Shown here: in pieces, positions 34,421-48,097 of the stretch
Position numbering within the stretch: the first letter of the stretch is position 1
How the letters are laid out: each line of letters opens with the position of its first letter
From: Tillus elongatus
Taxonomy: Eukaryota; Arthropoda; Insecta; Coleoptera; Cleridae
Length of the DNA stretch: 64,000 nucleotides
Assembly (NCBI GenBank): GCA_964006375.1
Contig: OZ023265.1
Location: 162,962,118-163,026,117, forward strand
Reading direction: 5' to 3'
Notes under the pieces: generated by a model
Database searches by the model: none
What the model was told of the DNA's origin: nothing
What the model saw: the letters and a program-made list of their open reading frames with translations, nothing else
Program-made: the position numbers and the translations under genes

Positions 34421-36052
34421 TCGCATATTGTTCTATTATTTATCCCGCTAATAACCCTAGGTATTGAAGCGGTTTATAAAAAAATATACAGATATGAGCC
34501 ATTTTACAAACAGTATGTTTAAACAATAAAATAAATAATATTTAGGTATTTAAAGACAATAAAAATTTGATTAGGAAATAACTATGGTTTATTTAGTTCA
34601 AAATGTAATTTTATAAAAACGTCAAAATTTTGTCGATAAAAATACGGTACCAAAAAATTTCGAAGAAATAAAAGTTATCGCAACTTAAATCAAAGTGACT
34701 TCCTTGTTTCCATACACTTTAGACCTTAAAATACAACAAACCGCAATTTGATATTTTTTGTTAAGTGATTTTTTTAAAGAAAATTCACTAAAAGCTATGG
34801 TAACCAAATTTGGTACGTAAGTTTACGTTATTAAAGGGAAACCATATACCAAAATTTATATTTCTGTTACAAGAAAAAAAAGTTATAAAAAGTATTTGGT
34901 GCCAGATCATTTTTATGAAAATTCATTACTATAACGACTGCGTCCAGACTTTTCTTCATTCAATTAAAATTTTTGCAAAAAATTTATTTGAAATAGGTAG
35001 ATCTTTTTGGCAGTTTGGATAGCTATGTAACTTTTGGATAGTCAATTATTTCTACGCAATATCAGATTCAATGAATTCTGAAGGACGATTCTAGATCGAA
35101 TTTTTGGTTATTTTGAAATTTATGTTTAAATTTTTGCCTCATTTCCTCTAAAATATTTACAAAAAATAATTCATTTGAAGTACACATTTTTCTACAATTT
35201 CATATGGAAAGCTACAATATGTATTCAGTTACAAAGTGTCTGGATAACAAGTGCGTGGTGGTAGCGAATTTTGAACAAAAATCATTGTTTTCATAAAAAA
35301 ATTGTTAGATGGATAGTAAATAAGCGATGAAAAAATTCTTTTGTCTTCTAAAATAGATTTTTTCGCAACTCAAAACTATAAACGTTTATTCGTTTAATAG
35401 AGAGCACATCATCTTTGACTATACTAAAACTCCGGAGATTTAAAAAATAAAAGACAGTTTTATTGTGCGAACGAACCACGTCTGGCGGATAATAAATTTA
35501 TAATTCACAGTGCTTTAGAGTTTTCTTTCACTATAAAACTTCCATAAAATAATGTAAACAACTAGACGGTTTTAGCGACAGTGCAGTCATGAATTTAACA
35601 TTGAAGTAAGTTATTTTATGGCGTGTAATAAAGCAAAAAGCTGCCTAAGAAATGGAAAGTTCGTAGACGAATTGCATTGGTTTTATTGTGGCAATTTTAA
35701 AGTAACTCGTTCATTGTCGTAAGTTTGCAGAGAACCAGACAACTATCAAACGGGAGCACATTGTTACTGGTGGAAGTCTTTAGAAAGTTATTGCCAACAA
35801 ACTATAAAAGCCAATAAGTAAATAGCAAGTAGATTCGTCTCACCGATTTTCTAGCTTAACATAAAATATATCAAGAATCCGAAATGTGAATAAAATCAAC
35901 TAGCATAATAGTGGAATCTTCTCAACTTAAAAATATCCCCTTATTCTTTTAACTGTCATAACTTTTATATTTGACATCTAACAAATAGTAATAACAATAA
36001 TATTAATTGTAATAATATTTTTTTTCAATATACTTTATGAACTAAAGCAATA
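34421..36052. other. No gene recognised
   Basis: A decayed hairpin (~34765-34795, TTTTTAAAGAAAATTCACTA) and an inverted end at ~34915-34948 show scattered modular-repeat pieces. The part 35060-36050 holds no recognised repeat or protein motif. Confidence 0.4.
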
Positions 36053-36119
36053 TATAGAATGATGGGAAAAAATGTGCTAATGGCCTGAGATGCCGCAGCC
36101 AATAATATTAAATAAAAAA
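36053..36119 (+). mobile_element. SINE family 2, 5'-truncated copy
   Basis: 67 bp matching the 3' end of 30870-31040 (AATGTGCTAATGGCCTGAGA, then TGCCGCAGCCAATAATATTA and an A tail). It is flanked by a 13-bp identical AACTAAAGCAATA at 36040-36052 and 36120-36132. Confidence 0.85.
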
Positions 36120-36411
36120 AACTAAAGCAATACTTTGTACTGGTAACAAGTTCTACAATTAATTACAATATACAGAGTGTAGAAATAATGCATGGTGAGA
36201 GATGCGATGTTGGTTAAATTAGAGAACTGTCAGTGTTCTAGGAATTGATTACAAAGAATAACAAATGTTATTTTAAGAAAACTATCATTGGATTCTCACT
36301 CACACAAATACTAAATTAGAGAAAAGTTGCCATTTCTATAGTACATTATGGATATATTGTCAGGGTTGTCCAATTTTGTATAATTTCGTAGATACGGGGA
36401 AACTTCAAGAA

Positions 36412-38152
<1,741 letters not shown>

Positions 38153-38319
38153 TGGTGGGGCCTGTTGCCTACAGTGGTGGAAGAGCGGGAGGGTGTCCTG
38201 GCACTGTAGTTAACCACACCAAGTACAGAGAGAGAAAGAGAGAGCGTATGGACTGTATATTTTTTGAGGTTGAGATCTGAGTATGTAAGAGCGCGCGAGA
38301 GCGTCGTACACTGTATGTT

Positions 38320-38350
<31 letters not shown>

Positions 38351-38717
38351 GGGTAGGTTTTAGTCACACAATAAACTATCACTGATTTTCTATAACTTGT
38401 ATTAAAAACTTTAAATACTTCACGATAACAATTTATAATACACTTAAATGTAAATAACAATATTCGGCAACTTAAATACACTAAACTGATGGAGGAGGTT
38501 TTTAGAGCACTTTGATAGAGAAACTCACTACTTGATGAGAAGCACGGAGAAATGAACTTTTCACATACACACCCTTACTCAGACTCTCTAGTCTCGAGAT
38601 GCTACCGAGCCCAGAACCGTTGAGAGAGTTACGACCTCTGGCGCCTGCAGCGGGAATTGAGAGTAGTAGGGAACCGCGAGAAATATGTTTTACCGAAATA
38701 TTCAGCTGGCCTGAACA
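38153..38717 (-). repeat. BEL/Pao 3' LTR (565 bp)
   Basis: Direct repeat of 43324-43886. On the element's strand it begins TGTTCAGGCCAG and ends GGCCCCACCA. The only difference I noticed is (GA)13 against (GA)12. On + the outer end TGGTGGGGCC is preceded by CCTTG (38148-38152). Confidence 0.95.
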
Positions 38718-38911
38718 TCCTGCGCGGGCGGCGAGGATGAGAAATTTTCAATAGGCAAGGGAGCGAGTCGGTTTACAGATCGAGTGAAGCTACCTTTGGA
38801 AGTCCTAACTTTGAAGATCCTCACTAGGCCATCTTTGCCAGGGAGGCAGCCTTCAATTCTTCCCAAAATCCATCCTTGAGTAGGCAGGGATGGCTCTTTG
38901 AGTAGGACCAT
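38718..38911 (-). pseudogene. BEL/Pao post-integrase C-terminal domain
   Basis: Frame 38911-38702 reads MVLLKEPSLPTQGWILGRIE, then GKDGLVRIFKVRTSKG and VNRLAPLPIE, typical of the small domain after BEL/Pao integrase. It overlaps the end of the Gag-Pol frame in another frame, so it is no longer expressed as part of Pol. The upstream in-frame codons (NNLDIGT) extend it to the deletion junction near 38940. Confidence 0.8.
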
Positions 38912-41900
38912 GGTACCGATGTCGAGATTGTTTTGTTGAGCTTAAAGAAATCTGAGAACCTTGAGAAGTCTATAAGAGGTACCTTTCTTTGGGAAGTTAG
39001 TGTAGATTTTCTTTCTTCGGTGATATTAGGAGATGCATCTATTAGCTTGGGAGGTTTAAATTCTTTCCAAGAGTATTCGAGAGACTGCAGCCCTGCCGGG
39101 CCTTGCCACCATAGAGAAATGGAACTTAGGGATTGGGGACTTGTACCCCGAGAGCAGAGATCAGCGGGGTTGAGATCAGTTGGCACATAAGCCCAGTGAA
39201 AGTTTTCTGAGAGGGATTGAATTTCGGCGACTCTGTGTGATATGAATACTGACCACCTTGAGGGGTGAGATGAGAGCCAATGAAGTGTTATGCACGAATC
39301 ACTGTACATAACCACTTCCGTCACAGGCACCTGGAAGAGAGAGTAGGCACGGCGCATCAGCCTGGACAAGAGAAGAGCGGCACAGAGCTCCAGTCGTGGG
39401 AGAGAGACTGGTTTTCTAGGGGATACTCGAGAGCGAGCACAGAGAAGAGCGACCGAAATATTATTTTTTGAGACAATGCGAGAGTACACGCAAGCGCCGT
39501 ACGCCTTTGGAGAAGCGTCGGCATAACCGTGAAGTTCAACTTTCTCGTGGATTGTGGAAAGTCCAATCCATCTAGGGATGTTTACCTTGGGCATATTTAA
39601 TAGAGAGTCCTTAAACGATAACCATTCAAGAGAGATTTCCTTTGGCAAGGGTTCGTCCCAGCCAAACTGCCAGAGGTTTTGCATAAAAAGTTTGGCTCTA
39701 GTTACAACGGGGTTGAGATATCCTAGAGGATCGAATAGGCTACTTATCACGGAAAGAACAGAGCGTTTTGTGAGTTTGTCGACTGAACTTTCCTTAGGAG
39801 CTGTGATTTTCAAGCAGTCTGAGTTTGGATCCCAATAGAGGCCTAAGACTTTGGAGTTCGCTTCACTTATAACGTTGATAGGGACTATGGATTCGTGATT
39901 AGACTTGTTTTGCTGCAGCTGGGGGAAGTTAGATTGCCATTTGTGCAAAGGGAAACTTGCCAAGTTCAAGAGCTCCGTCAGTTGCATCTTTAGGGATATG
40001 ATGGCTTCTTCGTTGTCTTGACCATATAATATGTCGTCCATGTAGCAACCATTCACGATTGCAGCTGCCGCAAGCGGGTATTCACTAGAGTATTTTTGAG
40101 CTAGATCAAGTAAGCATCGAGTTGAGAGAAATGGAGCGCAATTTGTACCATATGTGACAGTACACAATTCGAGACACTTGAGCTTTGCGTCTGGGTTTTC
40201 TCGCCATAGGATTCTTTGAAATTTATGGTGAGCTTTGGCGACCTGTACTTGCCTGAACATTTTTGTAATATCACAAGAGAGCACATATTTGAAGAATCTA
40301 AAAACGAAAATGATATCGAAGAGCTCTTTTTGTATCACAGGACCTGGCAATAGAATGTCATTTAGAGAGTTACCGTTGAAGGTAGGCTGAGAAGCGTTGA
40401 AGACTACCCGGAGTTTGGTAGACACGCTTTCTTCTCTAAGAACGATCAACTGAGGTAGAAAGTATCCACTAGAGTCATGAGATTTAAACTTATCAACTTC
40501 GAAAGGAACCACTTTGGCATGACCAAGCTTAATGTAATCACCAATGAAGTTTTGATATTGCTCATAAATGTTTGGGTTTTTTAGTAATCGAGATTCTAGA
40601 GCAAAGAATTTCTTAAGAGCTATAAAGTACGAGTTGCCCAATGGAGGTAGAGGAGTTTTCATTGGGAGATGAACTATATACCTGCGATTTTCCAAAACAG
40701 TTGTGTCAGAAAAGAGCTTTTCGCAATGTGCGTCTTCTGGTTTGGGTATCTTCGACGCTGAAACCGCTTCGAGTTCCCAGAATTTAGGTAGAAGCTTATC
40801 TAAATCATCAGTTGAGGAGTGAAGAGTAACCAGTGACGAACAAGTATTTTCTGATAGAGAAGGCGTAGTTCCTCCAACGACCCAGCCTAGTTTGGTATTC
40901 TGGAGGCAAGGCAGAGAGGGGCCTAGACGGTAAAGACCTTTATTTAGCAGAGTATAGTAAACATCTGCTCCTAGCAACATGTGTATATCGCCTGGGGTGG
41001 CGAAGTCCTTATCAGCGAGTTGCATATCTTGGGGGATTGGAAGCAGATCAGCATCTATCTTTGTTTGGGGAAGAGGACATGTGATCTCGTCAAGTATTGT
41101 ACACTGTAGACCACACTCAAAATCTTGTGTGAGACTAGAGATCTTTAAGAAGGTTGATCGAGTTGTTGGAGTAATTCTTTTTCCTAGACCATTCACTTCA
41201 ACGAGGTGAGGAATAGTTTTTGCCTGTAATCGGTCCACCAAGTGCTGCGTGACAAAGGAGAGTTGACTAGCGGAGTCGAGCAGACACCTGGCCATAACCT
41301 TACAACCTCCGGGTGTAGTCACATTAACTCTTGCGGTGGCGAGAAGTACCTGACCTTTGCAATGGGTTGGTAATGAAACTTCAGTCGTAATAGTGTGCGA
41401 GCTTGCATTCGGTTGACTGAATCTTGTTTCATCTCCTTGGGAAGAGAGATTTCTTTTGAGACTAGGTTGGGAATTTTCATTGTTTTTGTGAAGGAGAGTA
41501 TGGTGTTTTAGACCACAAGTTCTACAATTTAATTTCGAACTACACTTTGAAGCAATATGCTTGTGTCCCAGACAGTTAAAACAAAGAGGTTTTTCTTTAG
41601 AGAACTTTTCTTTCTGAGGAACTGAGAGCGCTAGAAATTCAGGGCATTTATATATTTTATGGTCTTTACTATTGCAGTAGGAACAGTCGGCTAACGAGAG
41701 ATTGTTAGTCTGTTCGTTTTCGAACCTTGGTGTGAAAGAGGATGACGACAACAGAGATGTTTTTTCTGAGGCATGCCTTGCGTAAGATTTATCTGATGAG
41801 GGTTTAAATGAGACACTAGGTGAGAGGGTTTCAAAGGCTTGACACCTTTTTTCGAGAAATTGTAGAAAACCTTTTAAATCGGGTAATTGTGAACTGTCTT

Positions 41901-42747
41901 TTTCTAGCTCATACGACCTTTGGGTCGAGTAATCCAATTTCCGAGTCAACATGTAAATTAATAATAAATCCCAATGTTGTACGGGTACTTTGAGGGCTTC
42001 TAGTGCATTGATATTTAACTTTACTTTTGTTATCAAGGACCTGAGAAAGTGGGTATTGGGTTTGTTCATGACTGGGAGTTCTAATATGGCTTTAATGTGG
42101 GAGTTGATTATTATCAAATTATTATCGTATCTTTCTTTCAAAATGGCTAGGGCTTTGCAATAATTTTCATTTGTTAGAGGAATGCTGTCTATGAGATTAA
42201 GAGGTTCGAACTTTAGCGAGTTTTTGAGATAATAAAGCTTCTGGACATCAGTTAACGATGCGTTCTCATCAATAAGTGCGCTAAACATATCAAAAAAGCT
42301 ACGCCACTCATCGGGTTTACCTGTAAAATGAGGAAGGGTTACATTGGGTAATTTAACATTTAGTTTTTCTTGAGCACATGGATATGAATTATGAGCAGAT
42401 GAACGCAGAGGCGGAGGAGGTGTAGTTGAATTGCTATGATTTTGTTTTGAATCAATAATTTCTGTAAGCTTTGCTTTTAATTCGTGAAATTTATCTTCTA
42501 CCTCTAATTTGTAGTCACTATCCTCTACCGCGTCCTCTTCATCTGTTAAATCAATTTGTTCCTGTATTCTACAAAATTGCTGAAATAAGTCAGTTAAACT
42601 ATCTATTCTAGAGCTAAATTCGTAAACAGATTTAAATAGATTTTCCTCCTTTGAGGCAAATGTTTCGATCCTTGTTATTGAGGCCTTTAATAAACTTCTT
42701 TTCTTTTTTAAGTTAATTAAATCAATTATTTGAGTTTCTTGTGCCAT
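38718..42747 (-). CDS. BEL/Pao Gag-Pol lacking integrase
   Basis: A single 1,307-codon frame starts at 42747 and stops at 38824. Order: Gag with DUF1759-like region (~130-300), two Zn-knuckle stretches (CSYCNSKDHKIYKCPEF at 355-371; CFNCLGHKHIASKC at 389-402), aspartic protease (LLDSAS, catalytic D491), reverse transcriptase (D826 in SCDITKMFRQV; YMDD box at 902-905), RNase H (D1077, E1120, D1150, NPADLCSRG near 1195). BEL/Pao Pol normally continues with an HHCC zinc domain and a DDE integrase of several hundred residues. Here codon ~1270 (RFSDFFKL) jumps to sequence that, in a different frame, reads NNLDIGTMVLLKE and then GWILGRIEGCLPGKDGLVRI, the conserved C-terminal domain that follows integrase. 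So the integrase is deleted, and the last ~37 codons of the 1,307 frame are out-of-frame reading. No other stop or frameshift was seen. Cannot integrate by itself. Confidence 0.9.
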
Positions 42748-43323
42748 TTTAATATTTAATTATAAACGAGAATGGTATTCTTTATGAGCCAAAGGAGTTA
42801 AATTGAACACTTAAGATGTAAGATGTAATTAAAAGTTGTGTGTAAATATAAATTAAATAAGAGAGAAAAATATTTATCTTTAAATAAAATGCCTTATAAA
42901 CTCTATTAAAGGGTATTTCTGACCGTTCTTATATCAACACATAAATAGTTCTTTATAAATGCATGAAATAAATGACCTGGTGCTTCAAAATATAGGATAG
43001 AGAGCAGAGAGAATAATAGTCTTTAAGAATATAAGTCTCTAGTTATGTTTATATTACCACTTGTTTGAAACACAAACGTTAATTTCCAAGAAGGACAGAA
43101 TCTGAGGGTGCTGGCAATAGCAGATACCAGCGCCTATGCTGTGATCCAATTCCAGGAAGCAAGGAGCTTGTAGGCCGACAACTTGAGCGACTGCCTGGCT
43201 TGTACCTGGTGCTGACTTAACGTCGTTTCCACAATAGCTGCGGGAAGAGAGGGTGTCTTCTAGCGATGTACTATCATCAGATGATGGGTGGCTGATATCC
43301 GGCGCTGAGAGGACCACTAAAGT
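42748..43323 (-). other. BEL/Pao 5' untranslated region
   Basis: Lies between the 5' LTR and the Gag start. Next to the LTR, on the element's strand, ACTTTAG is followed by TGGTCCTCTCAGCGCCGG, a candidate primer-binding site (TGG start) that I could not assign to a tRNA. An 87-codon frame (43317-43054) of unknown meaning lies in it. Confidence 0.6.
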
Positions 43324-43886
43324 TGGTGGGGCCTGTTGCCTACAGTGGTGGAAGAGCGGGAGGGTGTCCTGGCACTGTAGTTAACCACACCAAGTACAGA
43401 GAGAGAAAGAGAGAGCGTATGGACTGTATATTTTTTGAGGTTGAGATCTGAGTATGTAAGAGCGCGCGAGAGCGTCGTACACTGTATGTTAGAGAGAGAG
43501 AGAGAGAGAGAGAGAATTCGGGTAGGTTTTAGTCACACAATAAACTATCACTGATTTTCTATAACTTGTATTAAAAACTTTAAATACTTCACGATAACAA
43601 TTTATAATACACTTAAATGTAAATAACAATATTCGGCAACTTAAATACACTAAACTGATGGAGGAGGTTTTTAGAGCACTTTGATAGAGAAACTCACTAC
43701 TTGATGAGAAGCACGGAGAAATGAACTTTTCACATACACACCCTTACTCAGACTCTCTAGTCTCGAGATGCTACCGAGCCCAGAACCGTTGAGAGAGTTA
43801 CGACCTCTGGCGCCTGCAGCGGGAATTGAGAGTAGTAGGGAACCGCGAGAAATATGTTTTACCGAAATATTCAGCTGGCCTGAACA
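43324..43886 (-). repeat. BEL/Pao 5' LTR (563 bp)
   Basis: Direct repeat of 38153-38717, differing by one GA unit in the (GA)n tract as far as I could see. The near identity points to a recent insertion. The 764-codon frame that begins at 43768 borrows its first ~40 codons from this LTR. Confidence 0.95.
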
Positions 43887-43891
43887 CCTTG
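43887..43891. repeat. Target-site duplication CCTTG (right)
   Basis: Matches 38148-38152 and restores the LINE frame on this side. Confidence 0.9.
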
Positions 43892-46287
43892 TATATTGCA
43901 TATTATCTTTGGCTAAAGCAGAATCATTAAAAAGACAGTATCATACCTTTAGAAGTTACAAAAATTTTAATATTAATCAATTCAAAAGTGATTTGTGTGC
44001 TGTAGACTGGATGCATTATTATAGATTAAACAGCGCTGAAGATAAAGCAGCATCACTTACTAATGTTTTGAATAAACTTTTCGATACGCATGCCCCTATC
44101 GTTACGGTACGAATAACGAAAAAGCCGGCTCCATGGCTAACGGATAATATCAGGAATATTATGAAACAGCGTGATAAAGCTTATAATAGGTTCAAAGATA
44201 GTCGCGATCCCATTGATTGGCAAAATTATAAACTAATTAGAAACCGAACTACAAATGCCATAAAAAAAGAAAAACTTGCATTTGCGGAGCGTATGCTGTC
44301 TGAAAGTAAAAATAATAGGACGGCCTGGTCTTTGGCTAATAGATTTGGCATTATTACAAAAAAAGACAATATGTTACCATCACATTTGAGTGACGCAAAC
44401 AAAATAAATCAATACCTCACGTCTATTAACAGTAGTAAGGCTGATATTAGCGAATTAAAAACATATTACAATAGTAATATTTACAAAAATGCAAATAACT
44501 TCCATTTTAAACTTGTCAATGAGACAGATATTATGAGGCATATAGCCTCAATAAAAACAAAAGCTAAAGGCTTTGATGGTGTGAGTGTCGACATGATTCA
44601 CCTATGTCTCCCGGAAATTCTCCCTCAGCTGCTTCATCTTGTAAACTTTTGTATTGAGACAAAGTGCTTTCCCAAAGTTTGGAAAGTTGCAAAGGTTTTC
44701 ATGTTTCCAAAAGGAAATAATCCAACTGAGTTTAATCATTTAAGACCTATAAGCATTTTCCCAGTTCTTTCAAAGTTATTGGAGAAAGTGATGTCCGAGC
44801 AGATAACTGCTTACCTTGGGGACAACAACATCTTGCCAAATGTACAGTCCGGATTTGTTAGGGGCAGGTCCACCACAACAGCATTAGCAAATATTAATGA
44901 TGACATCCTCACAGCTAACGATAAAAATCAAGTTACAGCTTTGGTATTGCTAGACTACAGTAAAGCTTTTGATACGATCAGTCATGAACTATTGTGCTCG
45001 AAGTTACAATATATTGGTTTCAATCATGACGCCGTTCAGTTTATAGAAAGTTACTTTTCAGATAGGGCACAGAGGGTTGTCTGCGGGTCGGATGTATCGG
45101 ATTCTTTGAGTTTATTAAAGGGGGTTCCACAAGGCTCTATCTTGGGCCCCCTTTTATTCAATATTTATACGTTTGATTTTCAAGAACAAATTATCTCGAG
45201 TAAAATACACTTCTATGCCGATGATACCCAGCTTTACAAATCCTTTCCTGTCGAAAATGCCTTAGACGCTATAACAAGTTTAAATGCAGACCTTGATAGG
45301 TTAGTCAGGACAGCAAAGAAGCATGATCTTGCGATAAATGTCAATAAGTGTTGCGTACTTTATTTTGGCAGGAAAGTCAGTAGGAATAGGGTTTGTTCTC
45401 AAAATATTGATATTTTGATAGATGGGAGTCGCTTGGAAGCAAAACAATTTGCAAGGAATCTTGGTCTCATAATAGATAACAATTTAAAATTTTCTGATCA
45501 CGTCACTAATCTTCGTAGAGCTAGCTTTGGCCTATTGAAATCTTTTTATAGCCACCGAAATTGCCTTCCAGTGAAAGTAAAAGCTCTCTTGGTAAACTCG
45601 ATGATTCTCTCGCGCTTTAACCATGCTGATGTTGTGTATGGACCTGCCCTTGACAGTTGGGATCGGCAAAGAATAGAAAAGGTTCAGAAGTCATGTTTAC
45701 GGTTCATCTTTAATCTAAAAAGAACAGATCGTGTTTCCTATAAGTTAAAAGAACTAAATTGGCTGAATATGAAGAATCGCTGGAAAGTACATCTTCTTTG
45801 CTTGACTCACAAGATTGTCCTCGGGGCGGGGCCTGATTACCTACATCAGAAGCTCTGTTTTCGGAGACAAATACATTCGCTCAATACAAGACTCGATCAC
45901 TTGTTTGCCATACCTAAATATTATACGAGCCAATATCGGGGGTCTTTTTCCTATGTTGCACCACATCTGTATAATAAAATACCTTTTAAACATACTTTAT
46001 GTTCTCTGCCAGGGTTTCGGAGATATGTTACAGATTTGTATAAAAATAGTCAGTTTGCGTAGTGTAGTTATAATAAATCATATTCATATTTAGGAATTCC
46101 TTTCTTTCAGCTAAATTTAAGGCGCACAATTGTCAATGTTTTGTTGTTATATTGTTTTGGATACTAAGGCATTTATGATTTGTTTATTTTATAATTTGTT
46201 TATTTTGTAAATCCTACATTTTAAGTTATCTTTTAAGGGTTAAGTGGAAGAAAATTGTAAAATTAACTTCGCCCTAATAAAGACCTC

Positions 46288-46324
<37 letters not shown>
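43892..46324 (+). mobile_element. CR1/Jockey-like LINE, 3' part with reverse transcriptase
   Basis: Continuation of the endonuclease frame of 37498-38152, open to the stop at 46062. Reverse transcriptase landmarks in order: AKVFMFPKGNNPTEFNHLRP (start of the fingers), QSGFVRGRSTTTAL, VLLDYSKAFDTISHELL (first catalytic Asp), GVPQGSILGPLLFNIYTFDF, FYADDTQLYKSF (catalytic pair), GLIIDNNLKFSDHV, then the C-terminal region (RIEKVQKSCLRFIFNLKRTD, GSFSYVAPHLYNKIPF). About 200 bp of 3' untranslated sequence end in CCTAATAAAGACCTC and a TTA trinucleotide tail (46289-46324). I saw no internal stop in either part, so apart from 5' truncation and the BEL/Pao insertion the protein part appears intact and young. 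Different family from the four copies at 15.5, 47.8, 52.5 and 55.9 kb. Confidence 0.85.
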
Positions 46325-46329
<5 letters not shown>

Positions 46330-46518
46330 CATATAAGCATATAAAAATTGAAACTGACCACGGATATGGGTTCTAGGGGTCCTAGTTAGCGCTCATTTGA
46401 AAAAATTTTTGCAAAGTCTCACCATCGATACCTTTCTTATAGTAAATATTTTTTAATAAAAATTCACTAAAATAAACAAAAACTAAAGCGAGACAATAAA
46501 TAAAATAGCCTAATCTAA
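46325..46518 (+). repeat. Right half of interrupted tandem unit
   Basis: ATATATACATATAAGCATAT, GACCACGGATATGGGTTCTA, TTAGCGCTCATTTGAAAAAA and a hairpin with TAATAAAAATTCACTAAAAT, then CTAAAGCGAGACAATAAATA. Virtually identical to 46750-46937. With 37204-37456 it forms the first unit of a tandem pair. Confidence 0.8.
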
Positions 46519-46669
46519 TTTTTCGAAAAAAAACTTAAAATTTTCCCGGAAAACCCTGTTCGATTTTCATGGCTAACGAACTCGTCCAAGCCATTAATAA
46601 AAGAAAGGCAATTGCCGAGTTTCATCTAAATCAGTTAATTATTTTTTGAGTTATCGGATGGATACATAC

Positions 46670-46761
<92 letters not shown>

Positions 46762-46937
46762 AAATTGAAACTGACCACGGATATGGGTTCTAGGGGTCCT
46801 AGTTAGCGCTCATTTGAAAAAATTTTTGCAAAGTCTCACCATCGATACCTTTCTTATAGTAAATATTTTTTAATAAAAATTCACTAAAATAAACAAAAAC
46901 TAAAGCGAGACAATAAATAAAATAGCCTAATCTAATT
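46519..46937 (+). repeat. Second, uninterrupted tandem unit (~420 bp)
   Basis: Starts TTTTCGAAAAAAAACTTAAA as at ~37204, has (TA)n at 46682-46754, and ends in ATAGCCTAATCTAATTTTTT as at ~46518. It is the intact counterpart of the unit that carries the LINE and BEL/Pao insertions. Confidence 0.8.
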
Positions 46938-47065
46938 TTTTATTTCGTTTCTTTATCGTCGGCCTATGTCCGCAACTATGGCCAATCACCGAAGCCAGGG
47001 ACCAGTTTCACCTCAATATTCTAGAAATGTTGGCGAGTCCCGTTCTTTCTGTAAAAGGGATGGGG
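46938..47065 (-). mobile_element. SINE family 1, 3' fragment (reversed)
   Basis: The complement of the SINE 1 end: TTTCTTTATCGTCGGCCTAT, then CAACTATGGCCAATCACCGA. It diverges from the other copies at ~10-15% and stops at about the middle of the body. Confidence 0.7.
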
Positions 47066-47737
47066 ATGTTAACCGTCATAAAAGCAAATAGTTTAATAAT
47101 TAATTTAGTCTTGTCTGGTTTCAGAGAAATAGCAAGCAATTGTGAAGCCAGATAAGAAGTCTCTACGTGTGTGTTTATTAATAAAGAAGCTTTAGAAACT
47201 TTGACAAAAAACATGAAGCTAGAAACAGAATACGAATATCTTTTATAACGTAGTTAACGGGCGTTAAGTTACATGTAAAATTATTCTGCTGATTCAAAAT
47301 AGAATAATCTCCTTCACGTTTTTATCAAGGTAATTGTATGTTCATATGTTCATGGTACAGTAGAATAGCTGGCTTTTAATTACAGCAACAAAGATATTAT
47401 CTGGTGGTTGAATACAAGGTCTGACACCAAAATTAATAATACAAATGACTAATGTGGCAATTCATCATAAAATATACACACATAATGATTTCGAAAAGAA
47501 AATTTATCAGATTATTTTTATGGTATTATTTTTAAGCTAATGCAACAGAATGCAATTGTAATATCTTATATATTACTCTGGACATCGCATTTGAATGTAT
47601 GACACAGACAAGATGACAAGTTTCTTTGGATAAGTTCTTTGGCCACCCAGATCGAACAGAAAATTCAAAATTTCTTTTAAAACACTCGTTTATTTTTGAA
47701 AATAAAAACGTTATTTTGGTAACATTTGCTACAAAAG
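47066..47737. other. No gene recognised
   Basis: A minus-strand frame 47008-47214 (containing SLLINTHVETSYLASQLLA) overlaps the SINE fragment and is of unknown origin. Otherwise AT-rich. Confidence 0.35.
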
Positions 47738-47767
47738 TTGATAAGTACACTTGGAAAACCCAAATCA
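47738..47767 (-). mobile_element. Short Penelope-type end fragment
   Basis: GATAAGTACACTTGGAAAAC and CCAAATCA match the outer part of 60644-60735 and of the pair at 1424-1628, then switch to LINE sequence at TTCCAGATTGTCGC. Confidence 0.45.
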
Positions 47768-48097
47768 TTCCAGATTGTCGCTCTAGACTAGACATATCCA
47801 AAGAATTCGACCAGGTCTGGCACGCCGCGCTGCTTAATACATTTCTGGCCTATGGCCTACCACCAAAACTCTGTACCTGGACAGCAAATTTCCTCTCCAA
47901 CCAGAGCATTTCTGTTGTCGTGGATGGCCATTCCTCTAAACTGTATCCAATTAATGCAGGAGTCCCTCAAGGTTCAGCTTTAGCCCCTACTTTGTTTCTT
48001 CTCCACATCAATGACCTCTCTAGCACATCCAACCCAGTTCACAGATACACGGACGACAGCACCCTCCACTCAAATATACAATATTCTAAGCCTGACA
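47768..48097 (+). pseudogene. CR1/Jockey-like LINE copy 2, internal fragment
   Basis: Same family as 15494-17030: SVVVDGHSSKLYPINAG, VPQGSALAPTLFLLHINDL, then YTDDSTLHSNIQYSKP, in which the Ala of the YADD box is Thr. A short duplicated CTAGA near 47790 and a loss of three bases near the DLL motif are seen. It is cut at both ends. At 48097 it passes without spacer into an LOA-like LINE. Confidence 0.75.

Noticed and set aside
38824..38935. C-terminal ~37 residues of the 1,307-codon frame as a genuine protein end
   Set aside because: The same DNA in another frame encodes the conserved post-integrase domain, so the end is out-of-frame reading after the deletion.
40979..41209. Plus-strand frames within the BEL/Pao element (also 38933, 39280, 39554)
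   Set aside because: Shadows of the long minus-strand Gag-Pol frame without motifs of their own.
43768..43886. N-terminus of the 764-codon frame as the natural start of the LINE protein
   Set aside because: These codons lie inside the BEL/Pao LTR. The true upstream coding part is at 37498-38152.
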